This document shows, one piece after another, positions 15,471 through 23,630 of a stretch of 64,000 nucleotides of DNA. This DNA is from Allokutzneria sp. NRRL B-24872 (GTDB lineage: Bacteria; Actinomycetota; Actinomycetes; Mycobacteriales; Pseudonocardiaceae). The stretch spans positions 1 through 64,000 of the forward strand of contig NZ_MUMH01000006.1 in NCBI RefSeq assembly GCF_002155965.1, read 5' to 3'. The notes beneath the pieces were generated by a model. That model worked only from the letters and a program-made list of their open reading frames with translations, did not search any database and was not told the DNA's origin. Made by a program: the position numbers and the translations under genes. Numbering within the stretch: position 1 is the first letter of the stretch; the number at the start of each line of letters is the position of its first letter.

Positions 15471-16643
15471 TCAGGAACTGCCCAGCCGCTGGCGCAGCAG
15501 CGCGGCGAGCCGACTGCCGTGCTGCGGTTCGGTGGCCTCCATCGACCCGGCAGGGAACTTCTCCGGAGCGCCCTGCCTCGCCCGCTGCGCGGTGTCCGGG
15601 TCGACGCGGAAGCACGGCCGGTTGCCGCGCGTGCGCTGCCGGTTGCGCAGCCAGGCCAGCCGGTGTTGCGCCTCGGCGTGGTGGTCGGTGATCGTCATGC
15701 CCGCGCTGTCGAAGGAGTGCAGCACCGCGCGGTTCAGCTCGACCACCGCTCGGTCCCGCCACAGCGTCCGCTCGCTGGAGGTGTCCAGCCCGAGCCGGTC
15801 GGCCACGTCGCGGGCCACGCCGTAGCCGCCCTCGTCGGCCAGGCTCCTGGTGCCGATGTCCGCGCCGACGAACCAGCTGTTGACCGGCGCGGCCGGGTAG
15901 TCGACGCCGCCGATGTGCAGCCGCATGTTGGCGATCACCGGGACGGCGTGCCAGCGCAGCCCCAGCTCGCCGAACCACGGCAGCTCGGGGTGGGTCAGCT
16001 CCACCTCGCGCACCACGTCGGCGGGCACGGAGAAGCAGTGCGGCCCCTCGTCGTAGGTCTCCACCACCAGCGGCAGCGGGTCGAACCGGCCGCGCTGATC
16101 CGGCGGCTGCCAGCCCATCCGCACGACGGCCTCGGTGAAGTCGGCGTAGCGCGGGTCGCCGGTGACGCGCCCGTTCTTGTCGCGGTGACCCGCGTAGCGG
16201 ACGAGCTGCTCGTTCCAGATGCACGGCCCCGGCCGGTCCGGCGTGTCCGGCGCGAACACGGTGATCAGCGGGTGCACCTTGCCGTTGGCGGTGGCCAGGC
16301 GCAGGTGCTCGAAGCACTCCGCGGCGACCGCCGCCGTCTTGCGCACGCCCCGCAGGTCCCTGACCTTGAGCCGCCGCCAGGGCAGCCCGCTGGTGCACCA
16401 GCCGCTGTCGCGCAGCGCGACGCGCGCGCCGTAGGCCAGCTCCGCCGGTGTGTGCCGGTACGTGCCCGTCTTCTCGATCTCCGCGCGGACCTGTGTCAGG
16501 CGCTTGCCGAGCGGACCCGCGTCGGAGTGCGAGTCGTGGAACATGCGCAGGAACTCTTCGGCGGCGGCGATGTCGGTGATCCGCCCGGACGGGTTCCGCG
16601 AACCCGTCGAGAGGGTGATCAGCTCGTCACGGAGTGCGGTCAC
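15471..16643 (-). CDS. Divergent nitric oxide synthase oxygenase-like haem protein
   Basis: GTG 16643 is preferred because a TACGGT box lies eight bases upstream. It gives 390 residues. TTG 16697 is the upstream alternative. The whole chain follows bacterial NOS: RLTQVRAEIEKTGTYRHTPAEL, LPWRRLKVRDLRGVRK, IWNEQLVRYAGHR, HPELPWFGELGLRWHAVPVI, TLWRDRAVVELNRAVLHSF and ITDHHAE. Yet key positions differ from the canonical pattern. The haem Cys lies in WCTSG instead of RCIGR (Cys83). The Trp that packs on the haem thiolate is Leu77. The arginine-binding Glu of the TEIG motif is Asp262 (ADIG). The C-terminal pterin-site Trp/Pro-Pro motif is missing. The NOS fold is certain. NO production is doubtful. 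Confidence 0.85.
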   Translation of the reverse strand: MTALRDELITLSTGSRNPSGRITDIAAAEEFLRMFHDSHSDAGPLGKRLTQVRAEIEKTGTYRHTPAELAYGARVALRDSGWCTSGLPWRRLKVRDLRGVRKTAAVAAECFEHLRLATANGKVHPLITVFAPDTPDRPGPCIWNEQLVRYAGHRDKNGRVTGDPRYADFTEAVVRMGWQPPDQRGRFDPLPLVVETYDEGPHCFSVPADVVREVELTHPELPWFGELGLRWHAVPVIANMRLHIGGVDYPAAPVNSWFVGADIGTRSLADEGGYGVARDVADRLGLDTSSERTLWRDRAVVELNRAVLHSFDSAGMTITDHHAEAQHRLAWLRNRQRTRGNRPCFRVDPDTAQRARQGAPEKFPAGSMEATEPQHGSRLAALLRQRLGSS

Positions 16644-16808
16644 GGGCGGGAACCGTACTCGGAATCGCCCGTGACTCGTCACTACCAGATGGGGCAAAGT
16701 CGCAGGTCAAGGCTTCCCACTCGATCGTGGTCAGCGCAACGCAGCGTGCGCATTCGGCATGATCAACAAGAGTCTTGACTACCCGTCAGGGTGATATGCG
16801 ATGGCACT

Positions 16809-17534
16809 TCACGCCTCTGCGGAAACGTGAACGCGTTCGAAGAAAAGATCCCTGGAGATCCGTCCCTCGACCCGGGCGCGCTGCTCGAACTTGGTCACCG
16901 GCCGGAAGTCCGGACGGGGCGCCCAGCCGTCGTGCTGGTTGCGCAGCGACGGCTCGGCCGAGCACACCTCCAGCATCTGGTCGGCGTAGTGCTGCCAGTC
17001 GGTGGCCATGTGGAACACCCCGCCGGGCGCGAGCCGCGAGGCGACGAGCGCGACGAACTCCGGCTGCACGATGCGGCGCTTGTGGTGCTTCTTCTTCGGC
17101 CACGGGTCCGGGAAGAACAGCCGCACGCCGTGCAGCGAGTCCGGCGCGACGTGGTCGTGCAGCAACCGCACCGCGTCCCCGCGCAGCAGCCGCAGGTTCT
17201 TGAGGTCGTACTCCTCGGCCCGCAGCATCAGTTGGGACAGCCCGGGCTTGTAGACCTCGGCCGCGACGTAGTTGATCTCCGGGGCGTCCCGCGCGAGCAG
17301 CGAGGTGGCCTCGCCCATGCCGGAGCCGATCTCCAGCAGCACGGGCGCGCTCCTGCCGAACCACGCGTCGAAGTCCAGCGGCCCCTCGGGCAGCTCTTCG
17401 ACGTGCTTGCCGAGGTCGGCCCAGTACTGGTTCCACGCCCTGTCCTGGCCGACCGTCTGCCGCTCGCCGCGCTGGACGTAACTCACGATCGTCCGCCAGT
17501 GCGACGGACGCTGCTCGCTGGAGGTCACGCCCAC
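16809..17534 (-). CDS. trmB: tRNA (guanine-N7-)-methyltransferase
   Basis: This 241-residue TrmB makes m7G46 in tRNA using S-adenosylmethionine. The SAM-binding motif LLEIGSGMGEATSLLA is followed by the acidic EVYKPGLSQLM and DAVRLL segments. The family signature FFPDPWPKKKHHKRRIVQPEF carries the catalytic Asp and the basic tRNA-contacting run. The segment near the C-terminus, PVTKFEQRARVEGRISRDLFF, matches the conserved TKFE motif. The start is GTG 17534. It is the first readily assigned housekeeping gene after the NOS-like gene and is not obviously in an operon with it. The Hsp70-like gene begins a 25-base gap upstream on the same strand. Confidence 0.95.
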   Translation of the reverse strand: MGVTSSEQRPSHWRTIVSYVQRGERQTVGQDRAWNQYWADLGKHVEELPEGPLDFDAWFGRSAPVLLEIGSGMGEATSLLARDAPEINYVAAEVYKPGLSQLMLRAEEYDLKNLRLLRGDAVRLLHDHVAPDSLHGVRLFFPDPWPKKKHHKRRIVQPEFVALVASRLAPGGVFHMATDWQHYADQMLEVCSAEPSLRNQHDGWAPRPDFRPVTKFEQRARVEGRISRDLFFERVHVSAEA

Positions 17535-17559
17535 GATGCTGTCATTTCCCCCGAGCAGC

Positions 17560-19410
17560 TCAGACGCCGGGCTTGACCTGCGTCTCCCAGAAGCGGTGCA
17601 CGGCGTCGGCGGCCACGCCCGAGCCCTCCTCCGACTCGACGACGCCGCAGAGCTTGCCGCCGGAGTCCAGGTAGATCGTCGTCGACGCCCGCACCGCCGC
17701 GACCGTGTAGTCGCGCCAGGTCCCCGAGCGCCCCGCCCCGCTCCACTGCCCCTCGCCGCCCGGCTGCGCCGCGATCGCGAAGCTGCTGGCGAACGTCGTG
17801 CACGCGCCCGCGGTCTCGGTGGCGAAGAAGCTCGCGAACATCGGGCGGTCCTGCCCGGCCACCTTGTACTCGCACTGCACCTGCGTCCGCGCCCTGAGCA
17901 CCAGGTCGACCGCGGGGGAGGAGTACTTCTTGCAGCTCTGCGCGCGGTCGACGGCCTTGCCCGCGAACTCCCGCAGTTCAGCGTCCGTGCCGAAGGGCGC
18001 GTCCTTGTCCCCGGCCGGCACGTTCTGCGCCGCCGAGGAGGACCTGGGAGGCGTGCCGGGGTCGCCCGGATCGCTGGGCACGGTGCCCCGGCCGCCGTTG
18101 ACGATCATCAGCACCGCCACGACGGCCAGCGCGCCGAGGCCGAGCACGCCCATCCCGATGCCGACCAGCTTGCCCCGGTTGCGCTTGGGAACCGTGGACT
18201 GGCCGGGCGGCGGCATGGACATGCCCAGCGCCGGAGCGGGAACCGGAACGGGTGCCGTCGGCGGAAGGGGCTGGGCGTGGTGACCGACGTAGCCCGGGTG
18301 CCCGTGCTGGTGCGGGTAGCGCTCCTGCGGGTCGGTCGCGTCCTGCATCGGCGGAATCGACAGCGCGCCGACGACCACCGTGCTCTCCGGTGACTCCACC
18401 GCGACCGGCAGCACGCCGAGCCGGTCGTTGATCACCTGAGCCACCAACGGCATCCGCGTCCCGCCGCCGACCAGGTAGATCCCGGCGAAGCGCGAGCGGT
18501 CGAGCCCGGAGGAGGCGATCGTGCCGCTCAGCATGGACACCGTGCGCTCGATCCCGGGGCGCACCAACGCTTCCAGCTCAGCGCGCGTGACGTGCGCGTC
18601 CGGGAGCGGATCGGGCAGCGGGATGTCGGTCTGCGGGTAGCGGGACAGCGCTTCCTTGCCCGCGCGGATGTCGTCGGCGAGGGTGCGCGCGGCTCGGCGG
18701 GCGGCCGCGGTCCCCGGACGCCGGATCTCTGTCCACAGTGGATGGTCGCGGTCCACGGTCGCGCGAACGTGCTCGGTCAGCGCCTGGTCGAAGTCGGTCC
18801 CGCCCACGTCGGACAGCCCGGCCTCGGCGAGCACCTGCCAGTCGTCGTGCCCGATCCGCTGCACCACCGCGGTGTCCGTGGTGCCGCCGCCGAGGTCGTA
18901 GACCACCAGCGCCTGGCCCGGCGCGACGACCGCTCCGTTCTCCGCGAAGTGCGCCGCGGCGGCGACCGGCTCGGCCAGCAACTGCACCGGGACCGACCAG
19001 CCCGCGGCTCGCGCGGCCGCGCGCAGCGTGTTGCAGCGGATCAGCCGCCAGTCGGCGGGGTGGGTCAGCACGACCCGGTCCGGCTCTCCGCCGAGCTGCC
19101 TCCGGGCCTCGTCAGCGACCCGGCGCAGCACCGCGGCGATCAGCTCGACGACGGGGATGACCCGGTCACCCAACAGCACCTCGACGTCGTCGATGCGGCG
19201 CTTCGGGTTCGGCTCGTAGCGACTGGGGTCCAGTCGGGCCTGCCGCTCGGCGTCGCGGCCCACCACCAGCTGTCCGTCCGGGGCGAGCCACACAGCGGAG
19301 GGCAGCACCGGCCAGCCGTCGACCGCCAGCAGCCGGGGCGGCAGGCCCGGCGCGGTCCGCACCGCGGCGACCGTGTTGGAGGTGCCGAAGTCGACCGAGA
19401 GCTCGCGCAC
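17560..19410 (-). CDS. Hsp70-type ATPase with single membrane anchor and external domain
   Basis: This 616-residue protein has an N-terminal actin/Hsp70 ATPase domain (about 1-345). It contains VDFGTSNTVAAV (phosphate 1), LLAEPVAAAAHF, VVYDLGGGTTDTAV (phosphate 2), SDVGGTDFDQAL and IYLVGGGTRMPLV (adenosine site). The usual DnaK substrate-binding domain is absent. Instead there is a Pro-rich linker, one transmembrane helix (VGIGMGVLGLGALAVVAVLMIV) and an external domain of about 150 residues with several cysteines. Actinobacteria carry such membrane-tethered Hsp70 homologues, of unclear role. A small GrpE-like gene and two dynamin-like GTPases lie within 8 kb and may be partners. That link is inferred. 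Confidence 0.85.
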   Translation of the reverse strand: MRELSVDFGTSNTVAAVRTAPGLPPRLLAVDGWPVLPSAVWLAPDGQLVVGRDAERQARLDPSRYEPNPKRRIDDVEVLLGDRVIPVVELIAAVLRRVADEARRQLGGEPDRVVLTHPADWRLIRCNTLRAAARAAGWSVPVQLLAEPVAAAAHFAENGAVVAPGQALVVYDLGGGTTDTAVVQRIGHDDWQVLAEAGLSDVGGTDFDQALTEHVRATVDRDHPLWTEIRRPGTAAARRAARTLADDIRAGKEALSRYPQTDIPLPDPLPDAHVTRAELEALVRPGIERTVSMLSGTIASSGLDRSRFAGIYLVGGGTRMPLVAQVINDRLGVLPVAVESPESTVVVGALSIPPMQDATDPQERYPHQHGHPGYVGHHAQPLPPTAPVPVPAPALGMSMPPPGQSTVPKRNRGKLVGIGMGVLGLGALAVVAVLMIVNGGRGTVPSDPGDPGTPPRSSSAAQNVPAGDKDAPFGTDAELREFAGKAVDRAQSCKKYSSPAVDLVLRARTQVQCEYKVAGQDRPMFASFFATETAGACTTFASSFAIAAQPGGEGQWSGAGRSGTWRDYTVAAVRASTTIYLDSGGKLCGVVESEEGSGVAADAVHRFWETQVKPGV

Positions 19411-19446
19411 CCGGCGACCGTACCCGGCGACCCACCAGCTCTCGAA

Positions 19447-20061
19447 CTACCAGCTCTCGAACTCCGAGATCCGTGCGCGCAGGTCGAAGGGACCGGCCAG
19501 CGCGACCGGCTGGACGATGTCGTTGGCGTTGACCTGGGCGGGCAGCACGTCCACCCAACCGCGGTGCCGGTCGGTGAGCCGCACGGTGATCGGTTGGTAG
19601 ACGCCGCTGTCGGAGGGCTCGTACTCCCAGTAGCCGTCCTCGCCCTCGTTCACCCACGGCACGTAAGCCCATCCCGCGCGGCCGGAGAGCAGTTCGTGCA
19701 CCCCGTCCTCCAGCGTGAACCCGGCCTCGCGGTGCAACAGGTCGCCCCGGCGCACCGCGCGCAGCCACCACGGGGCCGCCGCGCCCGGGGACACCACGAC
19801 GACCTCGCGGTAGAGGGTGAGCACCTGGCGCTCGGGAGCGCGGTGTATCCAGGCCCTGCGGCTGTCGGCGGGGCTGCGGGAGAGTTCGGCGGCGCCGCTG
19901 CGGGACAGGGCCATGGACCACTCCAGGCCCAGCACCGAGGAGACCCGCATGCCGGAGAGCCCGGACGGGGGCTGTCTGCCGATCACCATGCGCCGTTGCT
20001 CCGGCATGCCCGGGCGCGGGGTGCGGACTGCGTCGTGCGCGTTCAGAAGCGGTTCGGTCAT
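19447..20061 (-). CDS. Hypothetical protein upstream of the Hsp70-like gene
   Basis: This predicted 204-residue protein starts at ATG 20061. Internal ATGs at residues further in are alternatives because no strong ribosome site is visible. It has no signal peptide or membrane helix. The second half is rich in Trp, Tyr and acidic residues (WAYVPWVNEGEDGYWEYEPSD), and the protein ends in ARISEFESW. I recognise no family. It lies 36 bases upstream of the Hsp70-like gene on the same strand, so it is likely transcribed with it and may be a client or accessory factor. Confidence 0.6.
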   Translation of the reverse strand: MTEPLLNAHDAVRTPRPGMPEQRRMVIGRQPPSGLSGMRVSSVLGLEWSMALSRSGAAELSRSPADSRRAWIHRAPERQVLTLYREVVVVSPGAAAPWWLRAVRRGDLLHREAGFTLEDGVHELLSGRAGWAYVPWVNEGEDGYWEYEPSDSGVYQPITVRLTDRHRGWVDVLPAQVNANDIVQPVALAGPFDLRARISEFESW

Positions 20062-20466
20062 GGGTGCACCGGTTCTTCTGCGTGACCGCGACGCGGGCGC
20101 CGTTGCCGGCCGTCGAGGTGCCGCTCGTGGGGTGGCCCGGTGCGCCTCACGCATCGGGTCTGCGCAATGGGTCTGCGCAATCGGCGACCGCGTGACAACC
20201 CGTCGCTGACGATCGCGCTGTGTTCTCGAAACTACCGCGTGGAGATCACTTTCGCCTTCGCTCATCCGGCGTATCCCGACCGGCAAACACCGCCCCGCCC
20301 GTAGCGCCGAACGAGCCGTTTGTGCAGCTCAGCTCCATAAGAATCCGATCTCGAACCAGTGTCACGCGCTTGTGCGCCGGTTCACGAGGTCTTGACGCGA
20401 TCCACACGTTCAGCGCAACCCGCGTGTGGTCTCGACAACACCCCGGGGTTGGTCTTTTCTGAGTCG
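20062..20466. other. 405-base gap: tandem repeat and inverted repeat, no gene
   Basis: This divergent intergenic region lies between the hypothetical gene and the usp-like gene. It holds a perfect 13-base tandem repeat, GGGTCTGCGCAAT, at 20156-20168 and 20169-20181. Close to the usp gene there is an inverted repeat CCACACG (20402-20408) / CGTGTGG (20423-20429). No open frame with coding character is visible. The inverted repeat is positioned to act as an operator or part of the promoter of the usp gene, about 40 bases before its ATG. Confidence 0.6.
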
Positions 20467-20916
20467 ATGGGAACTCGCACGGTGGAACTGCCGCGGATAG
20501 TCGGTGGCGTCGTGGTGGGAGTCGACGGGCTGAAGTCCGCCCGTGCACTGCGCACGGCCATCGAGGAAGCCAACCGACGGGGCTGCGCGCTGCACGTGGT
20601 CCGTGAGTGGACGTTGCGCGCAACGCCGCGCCCACCCAGCTGTCCTCCCGGATCGGTGCCCGCGCTGTCGGAGTACGAGACCTGGCTCGCCGAGGTCACC
20701 GACAAGCTCGCGCGGCAGCAGCTCGGGGAGAACCAGAACCTGGAGATCCACGTGCACGTGGTGCACGTCCGCTCGCCCGAGGCGCTGCTGGTGATGTCGG
20801 AGGCGGCCGAACTGCTGGTCATCAGCCACAGCGGCGGGCGCTCAGCCGGCCCGGTCGCCGACCAGTGCGTCCGGGGCGCCAAGTGCCCCGTGCTGGTGGT
20901 GCGCCCCGATCCGTGA
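20467..20916 (+). CDS. Universal stress protein (UspA)-like
   Basis: This 149-residue single-domain protein resembles UspA. It has a first strand IVGGVVVGVDGLKSARALRTAIEEA, a central region, and a last part ending ELLVISHSGGRSAGPVADQCVRGAKCPVLVVRP. The last part corresponds to the GxxG-x9-G-S/T ATP motif of Usp proteins, here GGRSAG...C, so ATP binding may be weakened. Usp proteins modulate growth arrest and stress survival in actinobacteria. ATG 20467 is used. The upstream region carries an inverted repeat, but no DosR-like box that I can identify. Confidence 0.75.
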   Translation: MGTRTVELPRIVGGVVVGVDGLKSARALRTAIEEANRRGCALHVVREWTLRATPRPPSCPPGSVPALSEYETWLAEVTDKLARQQLGENQNLEIHVHVVHVRSPEALLVMSEAAELLVISHSGGRSAGPVADQCVRGAKCPVLVVRPDP

Positions 20917-21106
20917 GGGAGCCGCCGGCCGAGGGCCGGGCCGGCCCCCGAAGGCAGCCCGGACCTCGGCATCGGTGTGTCCGCTGAACGGCGCACCGCG
21001 TGCGTCAGGCTCCACCATCGCCACTGCCCGCGCCCACCGCGTCCGCCTGGGGTCTGGCATCTGCCTCAGCTCGTAGGAGTACGGCAACCGCCATAGGGTC
21101 AGGGGC

Positions 21107-21541
21107 ATGGGTTACACGAAGCCTGATGAAGGCTGGTGGAAGGAGTTCGTCGGCGCGCTGCCCGCGCGGACCGGCAAGCTCGCGGTGGTGCGCAAGGACG
21201 GCTCGCCGCACGTCGTGCCCGTGTGGGTCGCCGTCGACGGGGACGAGCTGGTCTTCATGACCGGCAAGGACACCGTGAAGGGCAAGGCGATCGCCAGGGA
21301 CGGCCGGATCGCGATCTGCTTCGACGACGAGCGCCCGCCGTTCGACTTCGTCACGCTCGTCGGGACCGCGAGCACCAGCGAGGACCCGGAATCGTTGCTG
21401 CGCTGGGGAACCGTCATCGCCGCGCGCTACATGGGCGAGGACAAGGCCGAGCAGTACGGCAAGCGCAACGCCGTGCCCGGCGAACTCCTCGTCCGAATGC
21501 GGATCGACCGCGTCATCGGCGCCCGCAACGTCGCAGGCTGA
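21107..21541 (+). CDS. PPOX-class (split-barrel) flavin/F420-dependent oxidoreductase
   Basis: This 144-residue protein has the pyridoxamine 5'-phosphate oxidase-like split barrel: GKLAVVRKDGSPHVVPVWVAVDGDELVFMTG, then KGKAIARDGRIAICFDDE. Actinobacterial proteins of this size usually use FMN or the deazaflavin F420 to reduce small substrates. The cofactor is not proven by sequence. A TAGGGT box (21094-21099) lies seven bases upstream of ATG 21107 and suggests a leaderless mRNA. It converges on the response-regulator gene, 22 bases away. Confidence 0.85.
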   Translation: MGYTKPDEGWWKEFVGALPARTGKLAVVRKDGSPHVVPVWVAVDGDELVFMTGKDTVKGKAIARDGRIAICFDDERPPFDFVTLVGTASTSEDPESLLRWGTVIAARYMGEDKAEQYGKRNAVPGELLVRMRIDRVIGARNVAG

Positions 21542-21563
21542 CGACGCCCGGCGACCGCGGAAC

Positions 21564-22223
21564 TCAGGCGTCGCCGGGGCGGACCAGGCCGGTCTCGTAG
21601 GCGAGCACGACGGCCTGCACGCGGTCGCGCAGGTCGAGTTTGGACAGGATGCGGCCGACGTGGGTCTTCACGGTGGCCTCGGACAGGAACAGCGTCTTCG
21701 CGATCTCGGCGTTGGACATGCCCTTGGCCACCAGCACCAGCACTTCGCGCTCGCGCTCGGTCAGCACCTCCAGCACGGCGGCGTCGCGCAGCTGCCCGGA
21801 CTCCGGCGCGCCGAGGAAGCGCTCCAGCAGGCGGCGGGTCACGCTGGGGGAGACGACCGCGTCCCCGCTGGCCACCGCGCGCAGCGCCGAGACCAGGTCG
21901 GCGGGCGGGGTGTCCTTGAGCAGGAAGCCGCTCGCGCCGTTGCGCAGCGCGGCCAGCACGTACTCGTCGAGGTCGAAGGTGGTCATCACGAGCACCTTGG
22001 AGCTGCCGTCGCCGGTGATCCGCTTCGTCGCCTCGACCCCGTCCAGCAGGGGCATCCGGACGTCCATCAGCACGACGTCGGGCTGGAGCTTGGCGGCCAG
22101 CCGCACGGCGGCGTCGCCGTCACCGGCCTCACCGATGACCTCCAGGTCCTCCTGGGCGTCGAGCACCATGCGGAACCCCATGCGCATGAGCTCTTGGTCG
22201 TCCACCAGCATCACGCGAATCAC
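21564..22223 (-). CDS. NarL/LuxR-family response regulator
   Basis: This 219-residue regulator has a receiver domain (about 1-120) with acidic pocket Asp-Asp (MLVDDQELMRMG), phospho-acceptor Asp in VVLMDVRMPLLDG, Thr in VLVMTTFD and Lys in FLLKDTPP. A C-terminal LuxR-type helix-turn-helix follows (LTEREREVLVLVAKGMSNAEIAKTLFLSEATVKTHV). It is encoded directly downstream of the histidine kinase gene on the same strand, with 69 bases between, and so is its likely partner. The output genes are unknown. The PPOX and dynamin-like genes are neighbours. Confidence 0.92.
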   Translation of the reverse strand: MIRVMLVDDQELMRMGFRMVLDAQEDLEVIGEAGDGDAAVRLAAKLQPDVVLMDVRMPLLDGVEATKRITGDGSSKVLVMTTFDLDEYVLAALRNGASGFLLKDTPPADLVSALRAVASGDAVVSPSVTRRLLERFLGAPESGQLRDAAVLEVLTEREREVLVLVAKGMSNAEIAKTLFLSEATVKTHVGRILSKLDLRDRVQAVVLAYETGLVRPGDA

Positions 22224-22292
22224 GAGGGCGAGCTTAGAGCGCCGCGTCCGCCATGGGCAGGCCAGGGAGGATGAGATTGGTGATGAACGCGA

Positions 22293-23501
22293 TCAGCGCA
22301 CCGGGTTGGGTCCGGTCGGCCGAGGGGTGAGCGGCAGCAGGGCGTTCACCCGCCACCCGCCGCCCTCGCGCGGGCCGGTGTCCAGCGACCCGCCGTAGAC
22401 CGCGGCGCGCTCGCGCATGCCGATCAGCCCGTTGCCGCCGGTGACGAGGTCGCCCGGGGTGCCGAAGCCGTCGTCGAGCACCTGCACGGTCACCGCGTCC
22501 TCGCGCCGCTCCACCCGCACCGTTGCCATCGCGCCCGGCCCGGCGTGCTTGAGGATGTTGGTCAGCGCTTCCTGGACTATCCGGTAGATGCCGAGTCCGA
22601 CCCCGGTCGGCAGCTTGTCCAGGTCCCCGGTCAGCTCCAGCTCGACCGGCAGCCCGACCGAGCGGACCTTGTCCACCAGCTCGGTCAGCTGCCCGGCGTT
22701 GGGCTGCGGCACCATCTCCGGGTTCTCGTCCTCCGCGCGCAGCACGCCGAGCAGCCTGCGCAGCTCGTTCAGCGCCTGCCGCCCGGTGCTGGCGATGGTC
22801 TTCAGCGAGCGCTCGGCGACCGCGGGCTGGTCCTTGATCACGAAGCTGGCGCCGTCGGCCTGCACGATGATCACGCTCACCGCGTGCGCCACCACGTCGT
22901 GCAGCTCGCGGGCGATCCTGGTGCGCTCCTGGGCCACCGCGATCTTGGTCTGCTGGTCGCGCTCCAGCTCCAGCATGCGCAGCCGCTGCTCCACCTCGGC
23001 GTGGTAGGCCCGCCTGGCCGCGACGAACTCGGCGAGCAGCCAGCAGAACGCGGGCAGCGCGACCGACCAGAAAACGTTGATCAACAGCCATTCCACGGCG
23101 TCTGGGGCCTGCGGGTTCTCGTTGTAGGCGCGGCTGATCAACAGCGCGCTCTGCGCGAGGGAGAACAGCAGGTACACGGCGGCGACCTTGCGGTTTCCCA
23201 GCAGCACCAGGGTGTAGAGCGCGATGAACATGCCGAACTCGGCGACCCTGGGCAGCGAGAGGTCGTCGGGGTGGGTGAAGATCCGCAGCACCGCGCCGAA
23301 GGCGATGATCGAGGCGGCGAACACCGGCTGGCGACGCCGGATGATCAGCGGGCAGAGCAGCAGCGCGCCGACGGAGTAGTAGTTCTCCGGGGAGACCTTG
23401 AAGATCTCCCAGAGCAGCACGTCGAGCAGGATCAGGAACGCGACCATGATCGTGTCGCCCACCAGGGGGTGGGTACGCAACCACAGACTGAGCCGCCGCA
23501 C
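22293..23501 (-). CDS. Sensor histidine kinase (NarL-partner type)
   Basis: This predicted 402-residue protein starts at GTG 23501, chosen because TAACCT (plus-strand 23509-23514) is seven bases upstream. ATG 23555 would add 18 residues. Membrane helices form the N-terminal half (about residues 15-160). A HisKA_3 dimerisation segment follows with the phospho-His in ARELHDVVAHAVSVIIVQ. The HATPase domain has VQEALTNILKHAG (N box), VLDDGFGTPG and GGNGLIGMRERAAVYGG (G boxes). No large extracellular sensor is present, so it probably senses within the membrane. It pairs with the downstream response regulator and is divergent from the dynamin-like operon. Confidence 0.9.
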   Translation of the reverse strand: MRRLSLWLRTHPLVGDTIMVAFLILLDVLLWEIFKVSPENYYSVGALLLCPLIIRRRQPVFAASIIAFGAVLRIFTHPDDLSLPRVAEFGMFIALYTLVLLGNRKVAAVYLLFSLAQSALLISRAYNENPQAPDAVEWLLINVFWSVALPAFCWLLAEFVAARRAYHAEVEQRLRMLELERDQQTKIAVAQERTRIARELHDVVAHAVSVIIVQADGASFVIKDQPAVAERSLKTIASTGRQALNELRRLLGVLRAEDENPEMVPQPNAGQLTELVDKVRSVGLPVELELTGDLDKLPTGVGLGIYRIVQEALTNILKHAGPGAMATVRVERREDAVTVQVLDDGFGTPGDLVTGGNGLIGMRERAAVYGGSLDTGPREGGGWRVNALLPLTPRPTGPNPVR

Positions 23502-23630
23502 GCTCGTGAGGTTAGGTAAGCGACCCCCGTGCTGCGTCCCTCCGAGGTCTGACATTTGCTCGCGCTTCGGCGAGGGCCGTGACCTGGCGGTTATCCGCCC
23601 GGCGTCCGCCGGGCGGGCGATCATGGCACG

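Noticed and set aside
22224-22292. Short peptide frame between the kinase and regulator genes (ALIAFITNLILPGL-like)
   Set aside because: It has no start codon of its own, no ribosome site, and is part of a shadow frame running back through the kinase.
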